64,000 nucleotides of DNA, taken from positions 2,316,501 to 2,380,500 of the forward strand of contig JAGUCH010000007.1 in the NCBI GenBank assembly GCA_019096065.1, read 5' to 3'. Origin of the DNA: Paracyclopina nana. Its lineage: Eukaryota; Arthropoda; Copepoda; Cyclopoida; Cyclopettidae. A program made the translations under genes and the position numbers. Positions 48,801-59,151 of the stretch are shown in pieces. The notes below the pieces were generated by a model that saw nothing but the letters and a program-made list of their open reading frames with translations, was not told the origin of the DNA and did no database searches. Every line of letters starts with the position of its first letter. Positions within the stretch are counted from its first letter, which is position 1.

Positions 48801-51800
48801 CCAATATATGCCCGGTCATGGCAACAATAAATATCCCAAATGAAAGCAATCTTCAGAGCAGTGCATATAGTGCTTACCAGATGCCATATTGAAAATGAAG
48901 GAGACTCCCGAAGCAAACGCGAGCATGATGACCGTGAACGTGATGAGGAACAAAAAGACATCTTTCATCATGTGATTGAGACTGAGGAGAATGGGCCCAA
49001 AGTACTTGGAAGCAATGCCAACCTGAAACGCCAATGAAAGCTGATTTCTACATCAATTAGAAGAAAGCATTTACCTTGATTGTCTTGAGTATGGCGAGGC
49101 AAAAAGCAGCTCCCCATAATATTCTGCCCGAGGCCGCGAGGCTGTTCATATCAATCATCCTCGTGGGGTCGTGTGTGTCAGTCACCACAATTTTCTCCAG
49201 GAGTTTCATCATGAGGCCAACCATGAAGAAAGCATTGGCAATCATGTTGTAGATATGCCAGAATGTCAAGTAGCGCTTGAAAAATCGTCTTTCAGACAGG
49301 GGCTTTGGATTCTCCAACTTCCACAGAAAATAAGCTGCAACAACAAGATTGATATTCAAAATAAGGCTTAATCAAGTTATATACTGTACTATAGTGATGA
49401 AAGGGAATTAATTACATGGGTAGATGCATTTCTTAATTTGTATACTACATATACCTGTTCCCATATCCCTCAGAGTGTAGGAGACAATCCAGAGCGCTGT
49501 GAGGCCGTCAACCCAATGGACGGTCGGAGGCTGGACCTCAGCAACATACAAAATAATGTATAAGAGGAAAATCAAGTAGGAGAACGCCGTGTAGATGCAA
49601 CGATTCAGAGGGACCCTCCATTGTTTCACAAACCAGGGGATTTTCGTGGATCCCTGCAATGAAAGAGTTTATGTCAGTTTTCAAAAATGAATGCGGGCGC
49701 AGGCTAATTACGTTCAGCCAAGGGCAACAAGTGGAGAAAAACGGGTAGAGGAAGAGCAAAAAGTAGCATGGAATCTGCTGGATCACGTGCAAGCATCGGA
49801 GGTACCAAGGCATGTAGATCCACAGCAGCTGATGTCTCGTTTTGTACGTTTCTTTCTGAAAGCAATAAAAAACCACATCAAGTCTTCAACAAAAGTGAGC
49901 CCTAAATATTCGGCATGGGTAAAGAGATAAAGCGATAAATCGAGAAAACAATAAATATTCACGCTTAAGTGTGAAATTTTGCGCTTTATTTTGGTGGTCA
50001 ATTTATCGTTTTACTTTGGGGTAAAACGATAAAATGGAATTATTCTTATCACACTACAAAGTGAAATTAGTTTGCGAATTGAAAGGCTCACTCTATTGTT
50101 ACTCTATATATGCCCAGGACCCTGGGCTTAGGCAGGGTGACAAGATGCAATTTTTGCACATAGCAATGATACATGGTAGATAAGGACCCTTATAGTGATA
50201 AAATATACTAAATAGGCTTGGTTAAAGAATTTTTCAATTAAGAATATTGAAGCTGCATCTTATAGACAAAAGTATCATAACAATCATACGCCATCAAGTG
50301 ACATTACTGAAGAAATACTTGGGATTTCAGGGTTCACGGTTTACACAACCGTGCTACTTTTTTGAGGCTGAAATATAAAAACAAGAATCAAAATAATCTG
50401 CAGACTTATCAATTGGCGTGCCAAAAAACTTGCTCCATTGATCTTAATGATTTCTAACAGTTTAGAAAACTTGTAGCCAACATGAAACTAAAAAAATAGC
50501 TAATGCACACAAAAATTGCCCTAAGATCGGTCCTTTTTTTATCCTTTTCTTGTTAGACGATGTAAACGATCCAAAATTCACTGCACGCCCACATCAAGGG
50601 ATCTTGTAGCACTGAATTTTGAATCGACTACTCCCTAATCCCAAATGTTTCAACTTTCCGTCCGCTAGGCGTGCTACTTGCGTTTGTTATTGTTATGTTA
50701 CTGTTGCGAATAGTTATTTTGCTCAATATCTCTGGAACCAGATGACATAAAGACAAACTCTGTAAAGCTGCAAACCCTTAGCTTTCCAACTATTGAAATT
50801 AAAAAGCTGAATTCTATTTAGTTTTGTATTAATAAGCCTTTAAACTTGCTCTATTTTATTTGCATAACTCCTTAGAAGCAGCACGGTGGACATCCTTAAA
50901 AACAATGAAAATGAGTTAAGATTCAAGAAATTGTCCAAAAAAGGTGCTCATACTTTTCAAGTGCAGCGTGAAAAAAATCATTTTATCATTTTACCCCAAA
51001 GTAAAACGAGAAATTGACCATGAAAATAAAACGCAAAAATTCACACATAGGTGTGAATATTTTGCGATTTATCGATTTATCGTTTTAACGCTTTACCCAT
51101 GCCCCTAAATATTACATTTCAGACAACTCTCACTTTTAAGATGGCCATAAAAATGGACTTAACATGCAATGCTTGGAACTCGAGCCGTCGAAGCAAACAT
51201 CTATAACTCACTCAGGGAAAAACTGTAAACATGAGCTAATGCGGCCAAATATTGATAAGACATGTAAAAAGAGGTCGAAAGCAGAGCACCATAACCACTT
51301 GACCGCAGTATGCTGTTAAGTGAATTATGCGTCGAATCAAAGCGTTCACTCATCCTCAGCCATTCACAGATGAAAACACTAATTGATGTTTTTCCTGTGA
51401 ACTAGCCATTTTTTCCCCTTTTCTGAATATTGCGAGAAAACTACTAGGCATTCGTATTATTAGCATATTCAAATGAGCCACACACAACTTTTGCCAAATA
51501 TACATCACATGGCTTAAAAGTGCACCAGTTTTCCCTTGCATAGCCATACTTTAGCACCGTATTAGTCAATTTTGCGCTGTATTCTTCCCTTTATCATCAA
51601 ACATGAGAAGAATGCATTCATTTCCTGACTTTTCATAAAAGTGATTTCTTTACATTTTTCATTGTGTGCATTTTGCGCGTGTATGATATCCGAAAAGCAG
51701 CATCTCTTCCAGACGAGATATTTTCTATGCTGCTTTTATGTAGCGAGCTCTCCAATTTATCACTCTCACTCTACGCAGTAGCTTTGAAGCCTTTAAAATT

Positions 51801-53742
51801 CCTATTATAACTGCACTTGAATTGACTCTTTTTCATTAATTCCTGCATTTACTCACCGCCGGCCCCAGCAAGACGTATAGACACAATGGCACAAAAGGAC
51901 AGATAGAGGCTCACTATTTAGTATACGATATTGTCTTCTTGGCTTTAAGTGTGGAGTCTGCCGGCCAAGCTTTCTGTGAAAGCAATCCAATGTTCTCCCA
52001 CATTGGTCGAGTCGTATTATTGACAACTCCTATATATATAGCATACTATACAGAGTATTTCTTCAAATGGAGCAAGAAGGAAATGACACACAAGGCGATA
52101 TATATTGCTCGCAGATATCCGAGAGTCCATCACAAAAAAGAGATTTTCTCCTAGATCCCCCTTAATGGCCACGATATTGAGTATCAAAGCTTCATGTGTA
52201 TCCACACAGCTATGTATGAAACATACGATGTGCATAGTCAGCTCATTAGCCCTTAAGCTTCTATTATTCCTGGCGCAGCAATGTATTTGACCTTTGCGCT
52301 CCTTAATTCTTACCGGGAGATCCGGCTCGCCAAACTTCTTGAGCAAAACATACTGGAACCGCTCGTGAGCCACGAACGCCTTTCGCGAGTCCAAAATGGC
52401 CAAAATGTAATTGGCATCCTTGTGAGAGTGACTATCAAAGGTTTTGGCTTGCAGAAAGGTCTCCACTTCCTCCAAATTTTCGCACTGCTCCAGCAGAGTT
52501 ATGGCGTAGTTTTCACACCTAAGATGCAAGCACTCCTTTGAAAACGGCTTTCTTTTGCATTGCCATTAAATTACCTGTGTTCAATTTCACTGTACTCCTT
52601 CTTGTACTCGGGCATGGCCTTGCCCTTCGCGTTGGCCTCGCATGCGAACTCGAAGCACTTTTTGACCGGGCAAAAGAACTCGGAGGACACGTCGTTCACG
52701 TTCTCCAACGAGGCCACAATGTAGGCCGGGCTGGTGATGGCCTTGAAGAGTTCGATCCTCTTCAACGGATCCGTCATCTTCTCCATGCGTTCGAGCCTGT
52801 AGCCATAGCGAAACAGGATTTTGGTGCGCTCGTAGTCATTGTGCTTGGCCGCGTAGAGCATGGAGGCCGAGTTGACCTTGGGCCCAGCCGAGCCCGCATA
52901 GGCCTTGCTCTTGTGGGTGAACTTTTTCGTTTTATGGTTCTGAAAAAATAGTTGGCTAAATAGTAATGCATGCTCTCATAATCTCAATGCTAATGCTATG
53001 GCATTGTGCTCGAGAGGAAAAAATTGCGACTGACATGCTATTTCCGTTATGGAAATGACTAAAACACTTGAAGCCCCATGTAGAGATGTTGTACTAGTAC
53101 ATAGTATATGTAGTAGAGGCCTCAAGGAATTTCTGTGAAAATGAAGCACCCACTTGATTCCACTTGAGGATGGTGTGCATGATGGCAGAGTCCTCTTCAA
53201 CGGCCGTACAATAGATGGCATGCTCAACCAACTCGGTGATGTCGCACATAGTTTTGATCTTCTTGTTGTTATAGAAGTTGTTCAAGATACCAATGACCAG
53301 GTTCTCGTTTCGCATTTGGACAGCGCACTGCAGCGCATCCTTGATGCATGCGTCCACGTGGTGCCTATAATTTAAGGAACAAAAATTAAGTGTCAAATTT
53401 ATAACTGGCATTTTGCGCTTGCCTGGTCTCCTCAGAGGTCGAGTAGAGAAAGTCAATCATCTCCTCGACCATCTCCAGCTTTTGCGTGCTTTTCACGCAC
53501 ACGCTGATGCACTCCTTGCAGAACTTCTTGTCGTTGAACAAGGTCTTGTTGATGTCATCCTTGAGCCCGCTGAGGTCGCACTCGCGAATGGAGGCCAGCA
53601 CAGCCTCTCGACTCAGATCGCCCACACGGGTTAATCCGTTGCAAAAGAGTGCGTCGACACTTTTGATTTCCCACGAAAACCTCATGTCGGGGTAGAGGCT
53701 GGACATGGCTGCTCCGGCGATGGCCTCGTTCAGCTGCATCAT
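45874..53742 (-). CDS. TRPC-type cation channel
   Basis: Thirteen exons (53742-53423, 53364-53154, 52939-52575, 52518-52314, 49855-49712, 49653-49455, 49334-49075, 49022-48878, 47151-46984, 46925-46799, 46551-46531, 46322-46188, 46129-45874) join in frame to 851 residues. The N-terminal half is ankyrin-like and ends in the TRPC linker signature ILDSRKAFVAHERFQYVLLK. Six transmembrane segments follow, including YFLLFLYPFF (S1), SYLIFLLYIILYVAE (S2), DVFLFLITFTVIMLAFASGV (S5) and VYQFLVSVVLLRILIVMM (S6). A candidate pore helix is TYFFWVLLQPF. After S6, TQWKYHRAYMGIQFF and LLPPPF match the TRP box and following proline motif (EWKFAR/LPPPF). Intron 1 has a GC donor, and exon 11 is only 21 bp. The segment between pore helix and S6 is unusually long. 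Confidence 0.88.
47192..47580. mobile_element. Tc1/mariner-type MITE with CAGTCTG termini
   Basis: Left end CAGTCTGTCCGTTCAAAATT and right end AATTTTGAAAGGTCAGACTG are inverted. TATA flanks both sides, consistent with TA target duplication. It lies inside the 1.7-kb intron of the TRPC gene and has no coding frame. Confidence 0.8.
47585..47863. mobile_element. MITE with CCCAACCAGAA termini, abutting the previous one
   Basis: CCCAACCAGAATTTTTTCC at the left is mirrored by TCAGAATTTCTGGTTGGG at the right, with TA on both sides (47583-47584 and 47864-47865). Inner arms pair further (GTTATGTAACATTAACT against AGTTAACGTTACATAA). Only the 4-bp TATA separates it from the CAGTCTG element, so the two probably used neighbouring TA sites. 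Confidence 0.8.
49901..51113. mobile_element. ~1.2-kb inverted-repeat element in a TRPC intron, 10-bp target duplication
   Basis: GGCATGGGTAAAG at the left and CTTTACCCATGCC at the right are the ends of arms of about 130 bp that also share TTATCGTTTTACTTTGGGG and its inverse. CCTAAATATT flanks both sides (49901-49910 and 51104-51113). The central kilobase shows no frame of note. The insertion lies within the 1.8-kb-plus intron between exons 4 and 5 of the channel. Confidence 0.75.
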
Positions 53743-56013
53743 CTCGAGGTCCTCAGCCCAGCACCTCGATCATTTTCATGGTAGGTTTGACCAAAACAGC
53801 GCTGTAAACAGAGGGAAAGACTCATTTGCCTGCTGCATCATGGGAAAGTTGGTGCCAAGGCTTTGTTGTGCATAATGACCCTCCTTTTGTTCCTTATTTA
53901 CCTCGGATGTATCTAGCCTCAAAAATCCTTCATTCGGCACCAGGAAAACTGACATGCTCAGCCATGCATGACTCAGATTACGGCCTCAGAATGCATTATT
54001 TTGATCTACAATAGTGCTACTCTTTGCCATTGAGGTCAGAGCTTTTTTCAGGCTCCTGCATGTTCGAATAAAAATGTTTACGATAATTCTATATTGTGAT
54101 ATGGCGCAGTTGGATTTAGCTAATTTGATGGTACGAGTCATCTGCTTTTTGTTGCACTTTGGCGCTTTAATTGGAATTCGTTGGTTGGGCAACCCAGAAA
54201 GCAATTTTCTTATCTGTCTGGCGGCTAGCCCCTACGAAATGCACCAAAAGTAGCTTTGCAGCAGAATAATATCCCATGCACAATCGAGGTTAAAAAGAGA
54301 AGAGTAGTTTGATTCTGCGAATTTGCATTATAAGCCTCTTGGCGGGAAGAATTATTAGCAAGAGGAGAGCTTGCCAAATGGCATTTCATGCAAAAAGCCA
54401 TCTCCAGATGTTGCTTTCGTGGCCAAAGTGCTTTCACCCAAAATAAGGCCACAAATCCTAGTTATCTTCTCCCTTGAAAATGTATCCGATACAGCAGTAT
54501 TTGATCAATCCTGGTCTCGTTAAAGGCCCCGCAGGAGCAACAACAGCACCGAAAAAAGGCCGCCGTCGCAATGCGGCTTCGGCTACTCTCGACCTTGTTA
54601 GAAATTATGGCAAAGCTGTATTTATGTGCGCACTTTGGTTTCCTGTAATTACACACATGTGCACAGCTTTACAGCAGTGCCGCATCATAATTCTTTAATG
54701 GCGCTTATTACTAGTACATATACCATTTCCCCAACGTTAAGCATAAATGTACATGTACAGTGATAAAAAGAAACCACTTCCTTACTCTAGGAAAAAAAGC
54801 AATAAAAGCAGGTGTTCCTTCAAATTACGCCACTGCAAAAGAAAAGTACTAGCGCAGAATAAAAGTTTAAAAAGGAGTTGGTGGGTTTCTGCTATGAAAA
54901 AGGAGCTTGCGATGCACTGCACCTACTGACTGAAATTATCTGCTTTTTCGTGACAAGAAAAAACTGTGGAGGCAGCAGTAGATAAATTATACACGAGAGT
55001 GCCTTAAATGATCATTAAACGCATGCAAGCTCATTTTATTGGGCAGTTAAAGGCTTTCCAAAGTGCTGCTTCCACTGCTCACAACGTGATATTTCTTAAA
55101 ATGAAAAATGAGCCCCAAGAAGAAAGGCCCTATTATGAAGCCATTCAAATACGTTCTACTGCAGAATATTGTGTGGAAGTTGCTCCTTGGAATGCAATAC
55201 GAATATCTTTTGTTGCATGCGATAAAAGACTTAAAAAAAGAGCCTTAGATAGTCGGAGCCTAAGATAGGCAGAATTTGTGTCAGCAGCTTTCTGCTAAAA
55301 AAGCGAGCAAATAAATAAGGTCCTACCTCGATCGCACCGAGTAGTTGTTCACATATCAACTTTTGAGCTGCGCCCAAGATAGCTACTGAATGGGCTTTCT
55401 AAGGCCGCTGGAGGACGAACCGCTCGTCGCAATTCGTGGCCGTCAAAGTCTTTTGGTGGGCCAACCAAGGCCGCGCGCGTTTTTTGAGCGCGCTTCCTTT
55501 TTCCCCCCCAAGGCGCAGCTTTGCAACACATTTTTACACCTAGGATACATATCAAAGGTCATTAGGGAGGCGTGCTAAAACGACCATTACATACGGGCTT
55601 AGTCCAGCATGCGCCAAGCCAATTCGTCAAATACCCTGAATAATTAAAAAAAAATATTTATCCGAAAAATGGCATGCACGCGAGCCAACGATTAATCATG
55701 AATGCGCGCGTGACTCCATTAACAGAGGTGAAAGCAGGATATGCTTGTGATATACACACTCACCCCCGATTTTTCCCACCTCAAACTCTGATGGGAGACC
55801 GAGGAGAATACAAATGAAAATTGAAAATCTTGCACTCAGCCTTGCTAGCATATTGCACATGACCCACTATATATCCTATCGAGCTGACGTTACAAACTTT
55901 GCCAGGCTTTGCAAACCTGAGCTGACAATTACAAATGCAGGCAAGATTTATTCAATCTCTTACGAACAAAAAACGAGTAGTAGAGAGCTGCTACAAATTG
56001 TCATATTGTATTG
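53743..56013. other. Intergenic region upstream of the TRPC-type gene, no gene recognised
   Basis: Short frames only. A GC-rich patch near 55480-55510 contains CGCGCGCG. No domain, repeat element or RNA gene was recognised. Confidence 0.4.
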
Positions 56014-56298
56014 TTAGGGTAGCTCCTCGTACATCCGAGCTTGTCTTCTCTCCAACATAATGGTGGACAGTAGAACTACGATTGAAGTCAGACCAACAAT
56101 AGCGAAGAACATCAGAAGAGCAATGATGACAGCTTCGTCCAACGGGTCCTCGGAATCGTCGCGATAGCAGAGCTCAAAGCCTAAAAAGGTCAAGCTCGAC
56201 ACTGCTAGAGTTGAGTGAAAGATGAGGGCTGCAGTCTTCCAAGCCCTCGCGCAACAGAATTGAAATATATGAAACGGTCCATAACAACGAGGCTCCAT
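56014..56298 (-). CDS. Small two-span membrane protein, unknown
   Basis: A 94-residue frame starting MEPRCYGPFHIFQFC. It has a first hydrophobic segment (TAALIFHSTLAVSSLTFLGF), an acidic loop (RDDSEDPLDE), a second longer span (VIIALLMFFAIVGLTSIVVLLSTIM) and a short charged tail (ERRQARMYEELP). An upstream ATG at 56370 would add 24 residues with no obvious character. I recognise no family. The arrangement resembles small tetraspan fragments or DUF membrane proteins, so an additional exon may be missing. Confidence 0.5.
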   Translation of the reverse strand: MEPRCYGPFHIFQFCCARAWKTAALIFHSTLAVSSLTFLGFELCYRDDSEDPLDEAVIIALLMFFAIVGLTSIVVLLSTIMLERRQARMYEELP

Positions 56299-56515
56299 AA
56301 CGTCACAGCTTGGCGTCACTTGGTCAACTACTAACAGCTGTGACTGTTTGACCCGCGCGCGTCCTTTCAACGCAACAGCTAGCTACAAGAGCTCGCTACG
56401 ATTTAAGTTCTAATACCTGGCATATTCGTTGTTCAAATATGAAATACCATAGCTCCAAATTATAAAAATATAAGATAATCCTTAAAAAAAATTCATACCT
56501 AAGGAGCTGCAACAC

Positions 56516-57742
56516 TCAGTTTTCCTTAACTTTTTTACTGGCTCCCTCCTCCTCTTCATCTTGTTGGTTCCCATCGTCCTTTCGCTTGTGAGAAGAGGAC
56601 TCTTTCTTCAGCCAGTTTTCCATAAGAGCTTTGGACTTTTTGTCAGCCTTGCTAAGTTTGCTCGCCTCTTCGACGATATCAACTTCAGAGTGCAAATCTT
56701 CCCTCTTGTTTCTCACATTGCCTACATCTCTTGACACTGGATGCCACGTGATCTGCATTGCAAGGAAACAACAACCAACAATGTCAGTTAAGCAAGGAAA
56801 CGAACTTTGGCAAGGCTTGACTATTACTTGACTTTTTTGCACTGGCTGCAGCGTCTCAAGAGCCTCGAGTCCATGAAGGCTATCGCTCAGCCAAGCTGAA
56901 ACGGCTTTTTCGTCCGCTAGTATCGCAGGCATTCGATCATGTAGCCAGTCAAGGGTCGCATTGGAGCTCCTTTTCAAAAGAATACTAATCTCGATAACAG
57001 CCTCTTGCGCAGGAGGAAATGTTGATTTACCTCGTTATAATGGTGTAGTTGAAGACGGGCTTTTGTTTCGTTTCGCGATCATTATCCTGATACCAGACTG
57101 AGTAAAGGCCAGCCATAAAAAGTGGCTTAGCTCCGAGCCAGCAGCGCTCGGTTTCGCTCCAGTAGTCGAGGTTCGACGAAGATTTCGTAACGGGAGATTC
57201 ATCATCTTCTTGACGGGCATAGACCAAGTAAGGCTGCTTTTCCCCGCCGCCGCTCTTGTTTGGCTTTTGCCACTCATAAAATCCGTCGCAAACAATGACA
57301 CATCGCCTATCTTGCTCAAGAAGCGGCTTGTACAGCTTGCTCTCCTTCAGCCCTGTGAAGAACAAAAAGCGTTCAAGTTAATTGCCAGCGCTTAGTGGAG
57401 GCGAAATGGCAAAACTTTGCCAGCGCTCCCACTTTCATTACATAAAATTTTACCTTCCAAACGGGCATTGTTGGTCGTGAGCTTATGATCTGTGGCACTT
57501 TTTCCATGATGCCACAAAGGCACGAGGCCCCAAAGCATGGGCTGCACAACCAAATTTTCCTCGTGTTTGGAAGGCTTGAATAAAATGGGTGTGTACGAAG
57601 TCGGGGGAATGTTTGTTGACGGCGAATAATGGCCGCCACAAGGGGCATCTCTCCATTGAGGCACTTGTCGGCCTTTGGTAACAAGAGAGCAGGCAAAAGG
57701 AACCAAGTCAGGCGCCAGAGTGCAGCATGTTCTTCCACACAT
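56516..57742 (-). CDS. HMCES: HMCES, SRAP-domain abasic-site DNA-protein crosslinker
   Basis: Exons 57742-57454, 57352-57031, 56969-56828 and 56752-56516 give 329 residues. The protein begins MCGRTCC; removal of Met exposes catalytic Cys2, which forms a thiazolidine crosslink with abasic sites in single-stranded DNA. NNARLEG (Asn and Arg ligands), RRCVIVCDGFYEWQK (active-site Glu) and HDRMPAIL (active-site His) complete the SRAP site. A basic/acidic C-terminal tail (KKSKALMENWLKKE, EEEEGASKKVK) follows, as in vertebrate HMCES, where it contains PCNA-binding elements. An upstream in-frame ATG at 57808 is ignored because Cys must be residue 2. It diverges from the Abraxas-like gene with 327 bp between start codons. 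Confidence 0.94.
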
Positions 57743-58069
57743 GATTTCGTGATTTTCCCAACCAGCGATTTCGCGGAATATTTTCAAAATAAAACAAATT
57801 GCGTACATCGGTGCGAGCCCATGAATCCTGTCCTTCGGCCTAATTTATAGCTGCCCTCCAACTTTTCGTTATTTATGGCGAAACAATATAGGCGTAAAAA
57901 GGCGAAATCGCAGCAATTTTCAGGGTTTTTTTAGCTAAGGCGCTCTATGGTTATAATGATTGTTTTTCAAAATCACAAAAAATGCATTCACGGGCTCACA
58001 TGTTTTGAGCGAACGAATAAATATTAAATTATTGCGGGAAATGACAACACACGAAACAATAATTACAAT
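57743..58069. promoter_or_regulatory. Bidirectional promoter region of HMCES (-) and Abraxas-like (+)
   Basis: Only 327 bp separates the two divergent start codons, so both promoters must lie here or reach into the opposing gene. No TATA box at a convincing distance was seen for either gene. Confidence 0.6.
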
Positions 58070-59151
58070 ATGAGCGATGTGAACAGAAACGAAATTGGCA
58101 GTAAAGACAAAGTGGCGAAAAATGTAAGTAGATTCTTTTTACAGCAGTGTTTCTAAATAGCTATTGAAGGCTGTGTGAAATAGGTGCAAGTGCACGTTTT
58201 TGGGCCAACCATGGCGGCGATTTTGAGCTCTGCAATTACTGCCGAAGAGGATGAAACGCATGCCATTTTTGGCCAAGTCTCCCGATCAAAGGGCGAAAAA
58301 AGATTGCTCGACGAAGGCCGCGTTTCCAACGAGTCCGAAAATGGAAGCAAGGAGAAAATTGATTTCTCCGTTTCCGTAAGATGTCAGGTGCCAGCAACGC
58401 TTTTTGCGTAACATTTTTGCTGATTTTTCTAGTTTGTGGTGCGACTCCCGGTGAAGGTTTGGGACTCGGAGAGGAAAGAGTGGAGCCAGCCTCACTTCGA
58501 CCGTTGGAACAAGTACTATCAAGAATTGGTGGTGAAAGATGTCTACCTTGTCGGACTTGTCAGGCTACGACGATCAGCTCCTTTGGTGAGTTCAACTAAG
58601 TTGCCTTTCATTTCACGATTTTATCTATTTCTCAGAGCACTCCTTTTGCCATTCGAGACATCCGGCTGAGTCAATATTTATCCAAAACAAGGGACGTTCC
58701 TATGATATTGATGGCTGTCACGTCATGCCCACTCAACTCAAAGAGCGGCTCCACCTCGACCAACATGACTACAGGCTATTTCTTGTACGATAGGGAAAAG
58801 CAAGGATACCACTTTAGCCATGCCGAAGTCGTTATCAAAAACATAGGCTCCAAATCCGCTGCATTTCACCAGGCCCTCGACGAGGCCGTGGCTCCGAGGA
58901 GCTTCGAATTGTCAGATGACGTATGGCAGCCCTTTAAAGACTTGTCGATGACCAAGACGTCATTTGTTGAAAAAATTCACGCGCATTATCAAGACGAATT
59001 GGACTCTCTGGTATCGAGACTTGGCAGTGAACGTGCCACATCCGAGTCTTCTGGGGAAATGACAAAAAACAGCGAAAGCGAGGACTTGTTTGGCAACAGT
59101 CAAGATGACAGGCCAGTGAAGGTGCGAAAACGCTCTTTATTGGATGATTAA
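58070..59151 (+). CDS. Abraxas/FAM175-like MPN-domain protein
   Basis: Exons 58070-58123, 58184-58375, 58433-58585 and 58636-59151 give 304 residues. The start of a degenerate MPN domain is seen in FGPTMAAILSSAI...DETHAIFGQV, corresponding to the SGFVLGAL...TEGFLLGEV stretch of Abraxas. Further correspondence is YFLYDREKQGYHFSHAEVVIKNIG (with the [21 protein letters not shown] region) and, near residue 235, a coiled-coil start, HAHYQDELDSLVSRL. No JAMM zinc motif is present, as in all Abraxas proteins, which scaffold the BRCC36 deubiquitinase in BRCA1-A or BRISC. The C-terminus is basic (VRKRSLLDD) and lacks a final SPxF BRCA1-binding motif. The TAA stop overlaps the ABCF3 stop by 4 bp. Confidence 0.7.

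Noticed and set aside
51857-51911. Minus-strand stretch encoding CPFVPLCLYVLLGPA before a GTGAGT donor, resembling a TRPC S1 helix
   Set aside because: No acceptor gives it the phase 0 length required between exons 4 and 5, an in-frame TGA lies just upstream, and direct joining of exons 4 and 5 already yields a complete S1. An alternative exon is not excluded.
57743-57808. Upstream 22-residue extension of HMCES
   Set aside because: HMCES chemistry needs Cys at position 2 after Met removal, so the MCGR start at 57742 is the functional one.
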